Source: Tubiluchus corallicola (Eukaryota > Priapulida > Priapulimorpha > Priapulimorphida > Tubiluchidae). From it: a stretch of DNA of 64,000 nucleotides. Below, piece after piece: positions 36,079 to 48,168 of the stretch (position 1 is the first letter of the stretch; each line of letters opens with the position of its first letter). The stretch is taken from the NCBI GenBank assembly GCA_030141605.1, contig JAQGDQ010000195.1, forward strand, positions 120,001 to 184,000, in the 5' to 3' direction. The notes beneath the pieces are model-generated. The model was given only the letters and a program-made list of their open reading frames with translations. It had not been told where the DNA came from and searched no databases. The translations under genes and the position numbers were made by a program.

Positions 36079-36631
36079 TTAAAGGAAGACAGGATGATTT
36101 TTCACATACTACCCCATTTTCAAGTACGGTAAAAAGTATACAGTTTCACACCAATAATACTGCAAACGCGTTTCTGATAATTAAATCATATCATCACGAG
36201 CGTGTTGCGCGTGCTTGCGAAAGTGAAAATTGAAGTACAGTGGTACTGTAAGGTATTCAGTGCGTTGTAATGAAACTAAGCAAGTTTTAAGATAACAATT
36301 CAGATTGCAAATTTACCGCTGTGCTCACGCATGAACTGTCGAACGTGGTGCAGTTCGTCACAAACTAACACATCTGAACTGAGACGTACAGCACCTATTT
36401 TTTATGAATTTCTGAAATGTGCCCGTCTTGCGAATGGCGAAATGCTAGTGCCCGTCTTGCGAATGGCGAAATGCATGTAACAGCAAAGAACTAATGGTGC
36501 GAACGCGAAATTGCGTTGGTGTCATAATAATTCTTTTACGTAAGTTATTCTTTGAAAAGTAGTATGTTTCCTTTCAATATTTTAAAAAATGGGTTGTTTT
36601 GGCCTACAGTTTGGTTTCGGTTTTGCTTTAA
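36079..36631 (+). mobile_element. Family A MITE, copy 5 (best preserved)
   Basis: A 553-bp non-coding element. It starts TTAAAGGAAGACAGGATGA and ends GGTTTCGGTTTTGCTTTAA, so TTAA lies at both ends with short inverted termini beginning AGGAA/AGCAA. The block TGCCCGTCTTGCGAATGGCG is locally duplicated near 36420-36475. TTAA target sites are used by piggyBac- and Kolobok-type transposases. Confidence 0.7.
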
Positions 36632-38324
36632 ATTTTAGTTTCCTGTTCCTTTGGAACCGTTGTGTCCATTCTTGTTTTTGTATGTGATACGAGTTTGTTA
36701 CAATAAGGCTGTTATTCCGTTCTTTTTTGTACTAATTCACTAACGTGATTGTATTGTTTGGACAAATCACATACGAATAAATGGTAAATAAATAAATAAA
36801 ATACAACAGGATAGGTGTATTACTCTTAAAATGAAGAAACGAGGAGCTTACCTGCAAGGTGTCATTTTACCTAAGTGAAAACTGTTTTTGAGAAATTTCA
36901 ATTTTTCGTTATTCCAAAAATGTTGAGGATGTAGTTTACATGTACTTTATAAATTTTTAGGTCAACTGAAATCTGTTTGCTTATTTTTGAATTTTTCATT
37001 GAATCTTATTGCTGAAAAAGTTAAAAATAATTTAAGATATTATGACATTTTGTAAATCATTTTTGAAAATGTTTGCAATGCACTTCACTTTATTTTACTT
37101 GGTGAAATTATCATATCATATCTACAGTGTATCTTGATTGTCATGGTAATTGTAAAAATAATGAACTTGAACTCGTTTTGTTTAATTTAAATTAATTTCA
37201 TTGAAACGTAGAGCAAAATTTCAAAAGCTAATTCGACACATGAAGTGACGAATCACATGAGCACATTGTCTAATCACGTGACCTTGCCTGGCCATTCAGT
37301 ATCATTGGTTGAAGAATATGACATTTTGCAAGTACCCATATTTCTAAGATTTCGCGCTTTGCAATGACTAGCATTTCTAGGCTTATCTCTTCACGAAATA
37401 CGACACGCTGCTGCTACCCAGTATTATATTAAGAATTCAGCAGAGAAAAATTAGCATGGGGGGGGGGGGGTGCAAACTTGCATTTTCTTAAAATTTGTAT
37501 ATATGATCAGGGCTTGATTATAATCTTTTGGGACCCTAGGCTAATGAAATAATGAGCCCCGTATTCTTTAAAAAAACTAAAAAAGCAATCTTTTGTTTAT
37601 ATTCTTTAAAAAATACAACTATTGGCAATTTTCGCAAACCAAATTAGTACATATTTCAACACAACCATTGTCAAAAAACACATTTTTTTTGCCAAATGTT
37701 ACCTAAGCTTAAGTGACCCTAGACTGTAGCCTATACTAGCCTGTAAGATAATTCTGGTGATTTGCAGGTAAACTCTTAAAATGATGACTGCAATTAATTA
37801 TATAATAGAAATTGTTTTTCATTACATGTAATTACTGCCATAAGGAACTAATATAGCCAGTGTATTAGTGGAAAAACATTACACATAACGTATCTACCGA
37901 TGTAGCAGTATAGTGGGTATTCCACGAAACAGCCCTCAATAACATGGAGTCAGATTCTTTATTTAAACGAAGAAACAGTCGGAAAATAGCAAGGCGTATC
38001 ACGTGGCACGCATTCTGTGACTACGTGTGGCTACAAAAATTAATACCTGTTCCTCCATCTATCAGGCCTGACAAATTTCCTGCAGTAAAGCAAAATGCGA
38101 ACTGCATACTTTATAATCATAAGTTACGTAATACCAGGTTGCACAGTAGAGTGCTAATGATAAACAATATATTTTGGTTATATTAAACAAAACTTTGCAT
38201 TTTACTTAAAGTATCGCAAAAGATAGGCCTACTCGCGATCCTAAAGGACATAGTCAGATTTAGTACTGTTATTCCACTCACTATATTATTTTCTAGAAAA
38301 ATTATTTCTAGTGCATGAAAGTTG
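36632..38324. other. Intergenic, no gene seen
   Basis: AT-rich. An 11-G run lies at about 37459-37469. Family D remnant (inverted) at 37510-37555. The 80-codon frame at 37944-38186 has no recognisable motif. Confidence 0.45.
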
Positions 38325-39545
38325 GTGACTTCTCCTTGATCAGTGAGAATGGTCATTTGTTATACTGATGGCTTCTCCTTGATCGGTGATGATACTGAAT
38401 GGTTAAATTGGTGGCTTCTCCATGATCAGTGAGGATGGTCATTTATTATAGGCCTACTGATGATTCTCTTTGATAGCTTATGATACTAAATTGTTAAATT
38501 AGTGTTTTTTCCTTGATCGGCGAGGTTGATCAGTTGTTACTTTAGTGGCTTCTCCTTGATCAGTGATGATGCTAAAACGTTAAATTGGTAGCTTTTCCTT
38601 GATCAGTGAGAATGGTCTTTTGTTATATTGATGGCTTCTCCTTGATCGGTGATGATGCTAAATGGTGGCTTTATCCTTGATCGGCGAGGATGGTCAATTG
38701 TTGTGTTGCTGGCTTTTCCTTAATCAGTGAGGATGTTCATTTGTTACATTGGTGGCTTCTCCTTGATCGATGAGTGAATTGGTCAAGTTAGTGTCTTCTC
38801 CACGGTTGGTGATGAGTGTGACTTGGTGGCATTGGTCACTTCTTTTTGGTTGGTGAGGAAGGTGACTTAGCTACATTGCTAAAACCGCCTTGCCTGGTGA
38901 GGATGGTGACTTGCCTTCATTGGTAAGATCGCCTTGCCTTGTGAGGATGGTGACTTGCCTTCATTGGTAAGACCGTACTGATTGGTGCAGATGGGGACTT
39001 GGCTTCATTGATAAGACCGCATTGATTGGTGAGGATGGTGACTTGCCTTCATTGGTAAGATCGCCTTGCCTTGTGAGGATGGTGACTTGCCTTCATTGGT
39101 AAGACCGTACTGATTGGTGCGGATGGGGACTTGGCTTCATTGATAAGACCGCATTGATTGGTGAGGATGGTGACTTGCCTTCATTGGTAAGATCGCCTTG
39201 CCTTGTGAGGATGGTGACTTGCCTTCATTGGTAAGATCGCCTTGCCTTGTGAGGATGGCGACTTGCCTTCATTGGTAAGATCGCCTTGCCTTGTGAGGAT
39301 GGTGACTTGCCTTCATTGGTAAGATCGCCTTGCCTTGTAAGGATGGTTGCCTTCATTGGTAAGACCGTATTGATTGGTGCGGATGGGGACTTGGCTTCAT
39401 TGATAAGACCGCATTGATTGGTGAGGATGGTGACTTGCCTTCGTTGGTAAGACAGCATTGATTGGTGAGGATGGTGACTTGCATTCATTGGTAAGACCGC
39501 TTTGACTGGTGAAGATGGTGACTTGGCTTCATTATAAATTTCTTT
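38325..39545. repeat. 43/44-bp minisatellite, about 28 units, with higher-order repeat
   Basis: The left part (to about 38830) has 43-bp units around CTTCTCCTTGATCAGTGAGG. The right part has 44-bp units around GAGGATGGTGACTTGCCTTC. In the right part, three unit types (GATCGCCTTGCCTTGT, GACCGTACTGATTGGT, GACCGCATTGATTGGT) recur in that order as a 132-bp higher-order unit, at about 38930 and 39060 and in part later. The 87-codon - strand frame reads it. Confidence 0.92.
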
Positions 39546-42500
39546 TCGATTAGTAAGGATATCGCCTTCGGTTGCACTGCTGACTTCTTGATTTGTGAGG
39601 CGAAAAGAGTTACCTAATGCTAACCGTTGTGGCAGAACTAGAATCTAATAAGGATAATTTTCTATTGTAAGTCGCTGAACCATCAGAATTTTCCTGGCCG
39701 TATACGGAATATAGATTTTCCTCTAAGGAGGTAGCTGTTTGACAAGCGAAACCACAAAGGCTGAATTTTTCTTGGATGTTGTAATTATAGTTCGACTATC
39801 AAGTTACTCATAAAATGTTTAAATGTTGAATTTCTCACGTTTTCTGAACTATTACTCAGATTGGATAACACCTCCAAATAATGCCTGCTAAACTTTATTC
39901 GGCAAGAACACAAACTAAATGAGAAATAGTAAATTATGTTAATTACAGAACGGATTCGAAAATAATCTTTCTCATATTACTCATTATGCAGTATAGCTCG
40001 AAATTTAGTGTATAGCTATTGAGCAGATGAGTTGATTTCTGGGGAGCGGGGATGATGAAAGAGTTTATCATACTGTCATCCCTTCTGTATTCTATAAAGT
40101 GTTTTAAGAGAACAGCGCACCAAAAACATGCTGATATGTTGAAAAGAATCGATGAAATCATGTTACCATGGACTTCAGCATTGTGACATCATAATGACGT
40201 AAAATAGAACCATATTTGTGTAATACCAGATCTCCCAGTTTGTTTTTGTACATTATAGAATAAGCACATTGCTACTGCAATGTTTTTTTTCTGGAACAAC
40301 ATGTATTTGCAAATGCGCACGGTTCTTGTATATATGACGTTGCTGTCAAAATAAGTAATAATTCGACCTAACTTGATCTAATGACGCTGTTTCTTAACAA
40401 CCCAAATAATAAATCCATAGGTTCCTTTATCGATTTTATCCTAACTGATGCTGCTTTATTATAGTCAAAAGTCGTGTATTTTGTATTTTAAACACCCCCT
40501 ATCACCCCCCCAAACATGTCAGATTTTTCCCACTTCCACAAAACATGGACATAGGTAATTATGCAACATTCTAACACTTCGTACGAAAGATACAGTAGTC
40601 TTTGCATTCTTCGCGGCCATCTTGGATATTTTAAAGCAATACTGAATTCGCAACTTAGCTGCTGCCTTCTTTGATATCCAAAGCATGGATGCGGGTACTT
40701 TTTGGGCTGACTTCGATGCTTGGTCACGGTGTTATACATTATATAGGTCTGTGCAAATGCATTACTCCACGTTAAAATCTAAGATGGCTGCCACAATTCT
40801 GTATAGTTTGGCACTAAATCAGAAATTGAAGTATATTTGAATGTGTCCCAAATGTTATCAATGTGTTTTTATCACATAATACAAGATTATTGCACATTTT
40901 GGAATCACCCATATCAAATTGTGTGCGAATTAGTAATTACTAATGTCTATTTATTAGGCGTTTTTGATAAAAATTACATTGTGTATTTATATGATCTGTT
41001 CCATTGCACATGTATGATATTTTGAGTGCAAGATTTTTATGTTTGCAATACGCATGTATATATGATGATACTCCCATCACTAATGTAAATATTATTATCA
41101 GTATCGACGTACAAAAGTACGAACTACGTTCTACATCCAGTCACCTAGCAAACATCTCGCCGCTGAGTGGCTGATCTCAACCAGCGAATAAGAGAGCGAC
41201 ACATTCTCGTACAGGTAACATGGGCGTTCTCCTTCACTAATCATTTATCTACCTCACCTGTGCGCGCGTAATGAAAAGGAGACAGCAAAAATGGGGATCA
41301 CGTGCTCACTAATGCTACATAACATTAGAAGCCTGGATATGACAACAGACTGTTATTCATACGTCGTTGCTTTTAGCGTTATTGACAAGTGCAGTGTATT
41401 TATAATTGCGCATTGTGTTAGCACGTTGATGGCAGGTAGAGTTTTATAAACTCTGCACAGGTGAATAGTAAAGGCAACTGGCACTTTGCACGGCAGTTAT
41501 ACAATTATAACCAATGTGTGCACTCAGTGTGTTTCATATAGCACTATCATCAAACAAACCTTTGCTCTTACTTAATCTTGATAAACAGCATCAAAATCTT
41601 TGTGTCATGAGTTTTGAGATATACAACGCAGAACCGGACTGAACAATTTGGAGACAAAAATTCGTTTTCTTGTTCAAAAAAGGTAACAATTGATTAGTTT
41701 TTGTGTGTGAACTCTTGCTAGTTTGTGCAAAGTGAACTGTTATTTATAGCTGGATTGTTTATTTTTAATGTTTACCATGCGTAAGTAAACACAAATTGTT
41801 CTCAGTTCTTGCATAGTCAAGGCAAAGTTTATTGCATTCCAGCCTTCGCTGAAATTACAATTCAATAGCGCTATAAAGCAACGATGAATTCTTTCAAGGT
41901 CGTTTAACTGTCAGTCTGGAAAAACCTGTTTTCGTCGTTTCACAAATGCATTTTTTTTCTTTCAAACATCTTTTACGAAAAGCGTTTTTACCAAATTCGC
42001 GTTTTTTCTGCAAATATACTTTTGCTAACAAAACGCCACGAGCAGTGCGGTAGTCGTATAGGCTAGTATAGGTTACAGCATAGGGCCACGCAAACCTGTG
42101 TAACATTTGGTAAAAATCTGTTTTTTTCACTATGGTTGTGTTTAAATATGTGCTAATTTAGCTTGTAATAAATAGTAAAATAGTGGTACTTGCTAAAGAA
42201 TGTTTTTATTGATAAACACAAGATGGCTATTCTAGATTATGTAAAGAATTTGCAGTAACTGTATGTAAATGTTGCTAAAATATGCAGACGGGTGCGGACA
42301 AGTTAGACAGTAACTCCGTCTGAGTGAAGACCCATAATTTCATTAGCCTGGGGGCCCTAAAAGGTCATAATTCGACCATGCCTACGACTGTACGATTTTG
42401 TTTGCAGTTTTAACACGAACCTGTCAGTTTCTGTAATGTTCTTGGCTGATTTTAAACTTTTTATCTGTGTTGAATAAATTAATGAGCTTCGCCACACAGT

Positions 42501-42690
42501 GTCTAACTAGGATTCATCATTCTTTTCTCGGTTATGCTGTTCACTTTAATGTTTTGCATTCTGGTCGATACGATTTAGCGAAAACGTAAAAGCGTCACTG
42601 AAACAGCTGCGTAGTTCAAAATCTACTGTTCTTAAGCCTGCTAAGGTTAATATGAGTTCATGAGGGTTTTTATTCCTGCTTCCAAAAATC
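39546..42690. other. Intergenic, no gene seen
   Basis: AT-rich with no supported exon. The 83-codon (40739-40488, -) and 78-codon (42130-41894, -) frames show no domain. At 42325-42380, CCCATAATTTCATTAGCC followed by GGTCATAATTCG repeats 35060-35100 and, inverted, 37510-37555: remains of a dispersed family (family D). Confidence 0.45.
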
Positions 42691-44032
42691 CTAAAGGAAA
42701 ACAGGATGATTTTTCATATACTAACCCATTTTGAAGTTCAATGAAATACATATATATTTAACACATATGATAATGCCAAAGTGTTATCTTATCTTATCTT
42801 ATCTTATCTTATCTTATCTTATCTTATCTTATCTTATCTTATCTTATCTTATCTTATCTTATCTTATCTTATCTTATCTTATCTTATCTTATCATATCTT
42901 ATCTTATCTTATCTTATCTTATCTTATCTTATCTTATCTTATCTTATCTTATCTTATCTTATCTTATCTTATCTTATCTTATCTTATCTTATCTTATCTC
43001 ATCTTATCTCATCTTATCTCATCTTATCTCATCTTATCTCATCTTATCTCATCTTATCTCATCTTATCTCATCTTATCTCATCTTATCTCATCTCATCTC
43101 ATCTCATCATATCTCATCATATCTCATCTTATCATATCTTATCTCATCTTATCTCATCTTATCTCATCATATCTTATCTTATCTTATCTTATCTCATCAT
43201 ATCTCATCTTATCATATCTTATCTCATCTTATCTCATCTTATCTCATCTTATCTCATCTTATCTCATCTTATCTTATCTTATCTTATCTTATCTTATCTT
43301 ATCTTGGCTCATCTCATTTCTTGGCTTGGCGTGTCTTTTCTTGTCTTGTCTTGTCTTGTCTTGTCTTGTCTTGTCTTGTCTTGTCTTGTCTTGTCTTGTT
43401 TTGCCTTGCCTTGTCTTGTCTTGTCTTGTCTTGTCTTGTCTTGTCCTGTCCTGTCCTGTCCTGTCCTGTCCTGTCCTGTCCTGTCCTGTCCTGTCCTGTC
43501 CTGTCCTGTCCTGTGCTGTCCTGTCCTGTCCTGTCCTGTCCTGTCATGTCCTATCCTATCCTATCCTATCCTATCCTATCCTATCCTATCCTATCCTATC
43601 CTATCCTATCCTATCCTATCCTATCCTATCTGATGTTATCTCATCTTATGCTACTGTGATACGTAATACTGTTATACAACATTCACTGTGATACGCAATA
43701 ACTAGGAAAATTTTAAGTTTAAAAATTTAAATTTCACGTTCACTGCTATGTTCACGCATGAGTCACTCGAACTTGTGCGATACATCACAACTGAACGCAT
43801 CGATACTGGGAGATACAGCGCCTGCTTTTTGAGCAACTCGTTTGCGAGATGCAGGCACTAATGGTTATCTAACTAGCGAACGGCGAAATACGAAAATGCG
43901 AAACTAGTATCTTGCGGTAATAATTCTCTCATATAAGTCATTCACTATTTAAAAATAGTGTGTTCCCTTTAATATCTTGCAGATTAAACTATTTTGAGCT
44001 AGAGTTTCAGATTGGGTCCGATTTTCCTTTAA
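42691..44032 (+). mobile_element. Family A MITE, copy 6, interrupted by a pentanucleotide array
   Basis: It starts CTAAAGGAAAACAGGATGAT and ends GGGTCCGATTTTCCTTTAA. The first 95 bases and the part after 43645 follow copy 1 in order. Between them, the segment expected after AATGCCAAAGTG is replaced by the pentamer array at 42785-43635. Confidence 0.7.
42785..43635 (+). repeat. Pentanucleotide satellite in five successive variants
   Basis: About 170 units. The blocks are nearly pure TTATC from 42785; mixed TCTCA/TCATA/TTATC from about 43005; TTGTC from about 43330; CTGTC from about 43445; and CTATC from about 43550. Long open frames across it (Leu-Ser-Tyr-Leu-Ile type) simply read the repeat. 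Confidence 0.97.
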
Positions 44033-44630
44033 TTGGCATCTCATAGTTACGTAAGAATACCATGTTAGAACTAAAAGTAAAGATTTTTCCTTGGTGTTTT
44101 TGCTTTAATTATCATTTTGCTCGTTTTTTATTTCTGATTTGGCTAGTTATTTGAATCTCCTTCAATTATGCCAATTTCGTGTGTCTTTTTCTTATTTCAA
44201 AATATGTATTTGTTTTCTTAGGTCGCTTTTAAAAGTTTGCCTTCTATGTGCCTTTTTAAATTTCCTTTCGTGAAAGGAGGGAAGGAATGAGCGTGTGGGT
44301 CTGTTGTTTTGGACACCCGTTCTTCTCAAAACGAGTTTTTTACCTCTTTTTAAAATTAATGTTATGTGGCTTCTTTAGGTATCTACCTGTTTGAATGTTT
44401 GTAGGCCACCTATGAGAAACCAAAATACCGAGGCTATTTCAGTTAAATCTTCAAAAATAATGTAACATTACAGGCCTGTTTGTATCATTTTCAAAGCCTG
44501 ACAGTGTTGGTGTAAAGCCCGTGATAACAGCATGCACGTGTTCTTTTAGAAAGCTTACATGCTGTTTTCATTTTCTTGAATTTGAAAACTGTCGAACCCC
44601 AAAAATGCCAGCCAATTTCGCACAATGTGG

Positions 44631-44640
44631 TCTCTTCTAG
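44631..44640 (+). promoter_or_regulatory. Splice-acceptor-like site just before the MYND start codon
   Basis: TCTCTTCTAG ends 15 bases before the ATG at 44656. It could be the acceptor of a 5'UTR intron, or a trans-splice site for a spliced leader. I could not find a TATA box or initiator nearby. Confidence 0.4.
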
Positions 44641-44655
44641 GGAAGAGAAGACTAA

Positions 44656-45026
44656 ATGTCAAGCGACATAAGCAAAACAGATGCCCTCGTTGCAGTTTCA
44701 GCGGTCAGCGAAACCAACATTTTTGAACGTATGAAAGTTTACTGCAAAGCATCGGCCAGAGAAAGACGCAAGAACATGCCAATAGAAGATGACGCCATAA
44801 AAACTGCGCAGAGTGAAAAACTACCGAAAAGAACAGTCACCGTCAGTCCTGACGACAGTGAACTTCGAAGAATTTCAGAAAGCAGCAGCCCTGTGGTTTA
44901 CGTGGAGAGGAACCCCGCCATTGAAGAGAAGCTGGAACAATTTCGACTTCTCCAACAGAAACAGAAGTCGCTCTCTATCCAAACGTCAAGAGAAACCGAC
45001 AACACATCATCAACAGTTTTAGCAGA
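44656..45026 (+). CDS. MYND gene exon 1, N-terminus (residues 1-124)
   Basis: The ATG at 44656 is preceded directly by an in-frame TAA (44653-44655), so the start is firm for this exon. The donor reads GCAGA|GTACGT at 45027 and leaves phase 2. The encoded segment is polar and probably disordered, rich in Ser, Glu and Lys, with an SPDDSE acidic-phospho type stretch and a short helical Glu/Gln/Leu run (EEKLEQFRLLQQKQ) near residues 95-108. No known domain is visible. A splice-acceptor-like TCTCTTCTAG ends at 44640, which suggests a 5'UTR exon or a spliced leader upstream. Confidence 0.85.
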
Positions 45027-45908
45027 GTACGTTATAATTAATATTTAAATAAAATCAATAAATACAGGTGTCACATAATAATAATAATAAGCTCTCCAGC
45101 GCGGAGTTACACTAAATCATAATTATAATAACGTATGAGTAATAACAATGAATGTATTTATTAACATGTAATGATTGATTATGGTGTCTTGACAACTGTA
45201 GCTACAGCTATGACACACGTAATGACACCATGGCAGAAACTACATTTATCACGACACAATAGACCAAACAGCCGCGTTTAACCAGGTTAGAAAACGATCG
45301 AAAAACTCCTTCACGCCAGTTTAGTGTTTACGGAATGACCATAGGCCGTAAACGCACGCTGGACAGTGACCAGCGAACAGTTACGGTTAAATCTTGGCAT
45401 TAAATGTGCACGTCTATCAAAATTCGACCCGAAATACATTAACTGATTTAGGCGTTATGTTTAATTAACCTGGTTTTAATTCCATCTTTCTTTATAGCAC
45501 AACTTTCCTAAGTATGTTTTATGTTTTCGCTTGACGCATACTTGGTGCCATTTCGGCGTGGAATACGGTTTACCGTTACGGTAATTAATGGTGTCCGTCA
45601 CGGCCATTAAAATTAGCCTTCATGTTGTTGACGATTAACGTAACTTGCCTGAATGTAGCAACTTGTAGGTCAACGTATGAAAGGATTAATAATAACAATC
45701 TGGCAAAACACATATGATGTCTCTATGGAAAACAAACTGCTTGTTAGTACTACAGCTATTTAAATTGCAGTCATAGTTTAAATGCCGCGCATGCGCAGAG
45801 AGAAAGAGAGATTGCTAACCTACTTTAAGATCAATACTTCAAAAGTCAGTTACTCAAGACCTGTTTTTCCCTTAATGAATCCATTGCAGTTTTTGTATTT
45901 CGCAAAAT

Positions 45909-46785
45909 GGCGCCCATTGTTTGCCATACAAGAGATCATAGAAATTGTATTACAACATGGCGTCCATTGCTTGCCATACAACAGCCCGTAGAATTTGTAT
46001 TACAACATAGTGCCCATTGTTTGCCATATAACAGACCATAGAATTTGTATTACAACATAGCGCCCATTGTTTGCCATATAACAGACCATAGAATTTGTAT
46101 TACAACATGACGCCCATTGTTTGCCATATAACAGACCATAGAATTTGTATTACAACATGGCGCCCATTGTTTGCCATATAACAAACCATAGAATTTGTAT
46201 TATAACATAGCGCCCTTTGTTTGCCATATAACAGACCATAGAATTTGTATTACAACATGACGCCCATTGTTTGCCATATAACAGACCATAGAATTTGTAT
46301 TACAACACAGTGCCCATTGTTTGCCATATAACAGACCATAGAATTTGTATTACAACATGGCGCTCTTTCTTTGCCATACAACAGACAATAGAATTTGTAT
46401 TACAACATGGCGCCCTTTGTTTGCCATACAACAGACAATAGAATTTGTATTACAACATGGTGCTCTTTGTTTGCCATACAACAGACAATAGAATTTTTAT
46501 TACAACATGGCGCCCATTGTTTGCCATACAACAGACAATAGAATTTGTATTACAACATGGCGCCCTTTGTTTGCCATACAACAGACAATAGAATTTGTAT
46601 TACAACATAGCGCCCATTGTTTGCCATATAACAAACCATAGAATTTGTATTACAACATGGCGCCCAATGTTTGCCATACAACAGACCATGGAATTTGTAT
46701 TACAACATGGCGCCCATTGTTTGCCATACAACAGACCATGGAATTTGTATTACACCATGGCGCCCATTGTTTGCCTCACTTTTTG
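45909..46785. repeat. 50-bp minisatellite, 18 copies in exact register
   Basis: Lies in intron 1. The unit begins CGCCCATTGTTTGCCATATA and goes on CAACAGACCATAGAATTTGT, ATTACAACATGG. Unit starts fall at 45911 and every 50 bases to 46761 without an indel. Differences are point changes only (CATATA/CATACA, CCATAG/CAATAG, ATGGCG/ATAGCG). Confidence 0.97.
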
Positions 46786-46964
46786 CAACCTCTAGCAACC
46801 TCTCGCAATGACGATGGCCCGGAAGTGGTGCTGACAAGCTACTGGCATAGCAGTGTGTAGTTTTTTGTTGGATTAATGCCGTGTTTACCTGTCTTGAGGG
46901 CAGATTTCTTTTATTTCAGAAATCTGCCTGCCCATTGTCCACATTAGACGTAACGGCTAGTTGG

Positions 46965-47005
46965 TGGTTGTGACGATGATGATGACGACGACAACGACGA
47001 TGATA
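46965..47005. repeat. GATGATGACGACGA trinucleotide tract
   Basis: Short GAT/GAC run in intron 1, not linked to any exon. Confidence 0.7.
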
Positions 47006-47777
47006 ATGGCCATCTCTTTTTTTACACGCGCGGCATTTAAATCTATGTTTGCAGTACATAATCTCTAAGATATACATTACTGAAAATTAACTTGCAGCAA
47101 AAACTGCCTAGTTTAAAGATGCACCTCGCTTCTGTTACTTCCAGATAATAATTTAGTAGGTAGAGACACACGCACAGGAAACGTTAAATTCATTATTATT
47201 CATGGAACGTCTATATTATTTTGTACAAAAAAAATTATTCCTAGAAAATAAAAGTGTTAATACAATACATTCGTGAAGCACACAGACAAAACCATTGCAA
47301 CAGGCATTGTCGGATTAAGCCCCCCTCCATTTACGCAATTCAGAATAAAAAACAATACTAAACTCTAAAACGAAATTTTACGTTTCAAAATGAAAAAAAC
47401 TTACAGTAAAACTTGTTTACAGTAAATGCTATGGCATTAGCTTTACATTGCATAAAAAAGTGATACATTAGACTGAAAACACAGAGATAACTCTAAACCT
47501 TATAGGGGACAACCATTCAGCATATCTGCCCACACACATGTTCCGGTTTATTTTACATTTTTGTTATTTAAAAAACTGCGTGGGCCCCTCTTCCCTGAGG
47601 CCCCAAGCACGTGCTTATTTTGCTTAATGGTTAATTCAGGGCTAACAATAGGTTGTGCATGATTCGTTGCTCCGATTCTTCATGCCTGATTACTGCACAG
47701 CCATCAGCACTCTATTATTATCATTAAGTCAGAACTATTCTCGAAATGTTAGGAAACAGAACGTGAACGTGTGCTTT

Positions 47778-47851
47778 ATCAATATCATCATCATCATCGT
47801 CGTCGTCGTCGTCGTCGTCGTCATCATCATTATCATCATCATTACGTGATC

Positions 47852-47892
<41 letters not shown>
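47778..47892. repeat. (ATC)n/(GTC)n then (AAT)n
   Basis: ATC and GTC runs at 47780-47842, then about 11 AAT units (47857-47891). The AAT run is followed by AAACGCTTTATTTTATAAAC and may be the tail of an old LINE read on the - strand, as at 9703. Confidence 0.8.
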
Positions 47893-48168
47893 CGCTTTAT
47901 TTTATAAACATAAGCACAAGTACAATTAACAAATGACACACTTATATAAACAACGCATACAGGAACACGTCCCTACAAATGAACACGTTCTGCTTATTGC
48001 AATGGCCCGTTTATACATAATGCGGGAAATCGCTCGGTTAAATAATTGACCGCGCGGTTTCCCGCGCTGATTGCTCTCTGAGCGATTGTTTTACAAAAAC
48101 CGCGCGGTTTTCCTGTAGGCAACTAATCTACACACGTGTTTAAGAAATTATGAAGTGCACATTGCAAA

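Noticed and set aside
42731-43691. Open frames of up to 300 codons (Leu-Ser-Tyr type) on both strands
   Set aside because: They only translate the pentanucleotide satellite.
45909-46785. CRISPR array
   Set aside because: Head-to-tail 50-bp units with no unique spacers, inside an intron of an animal gene.
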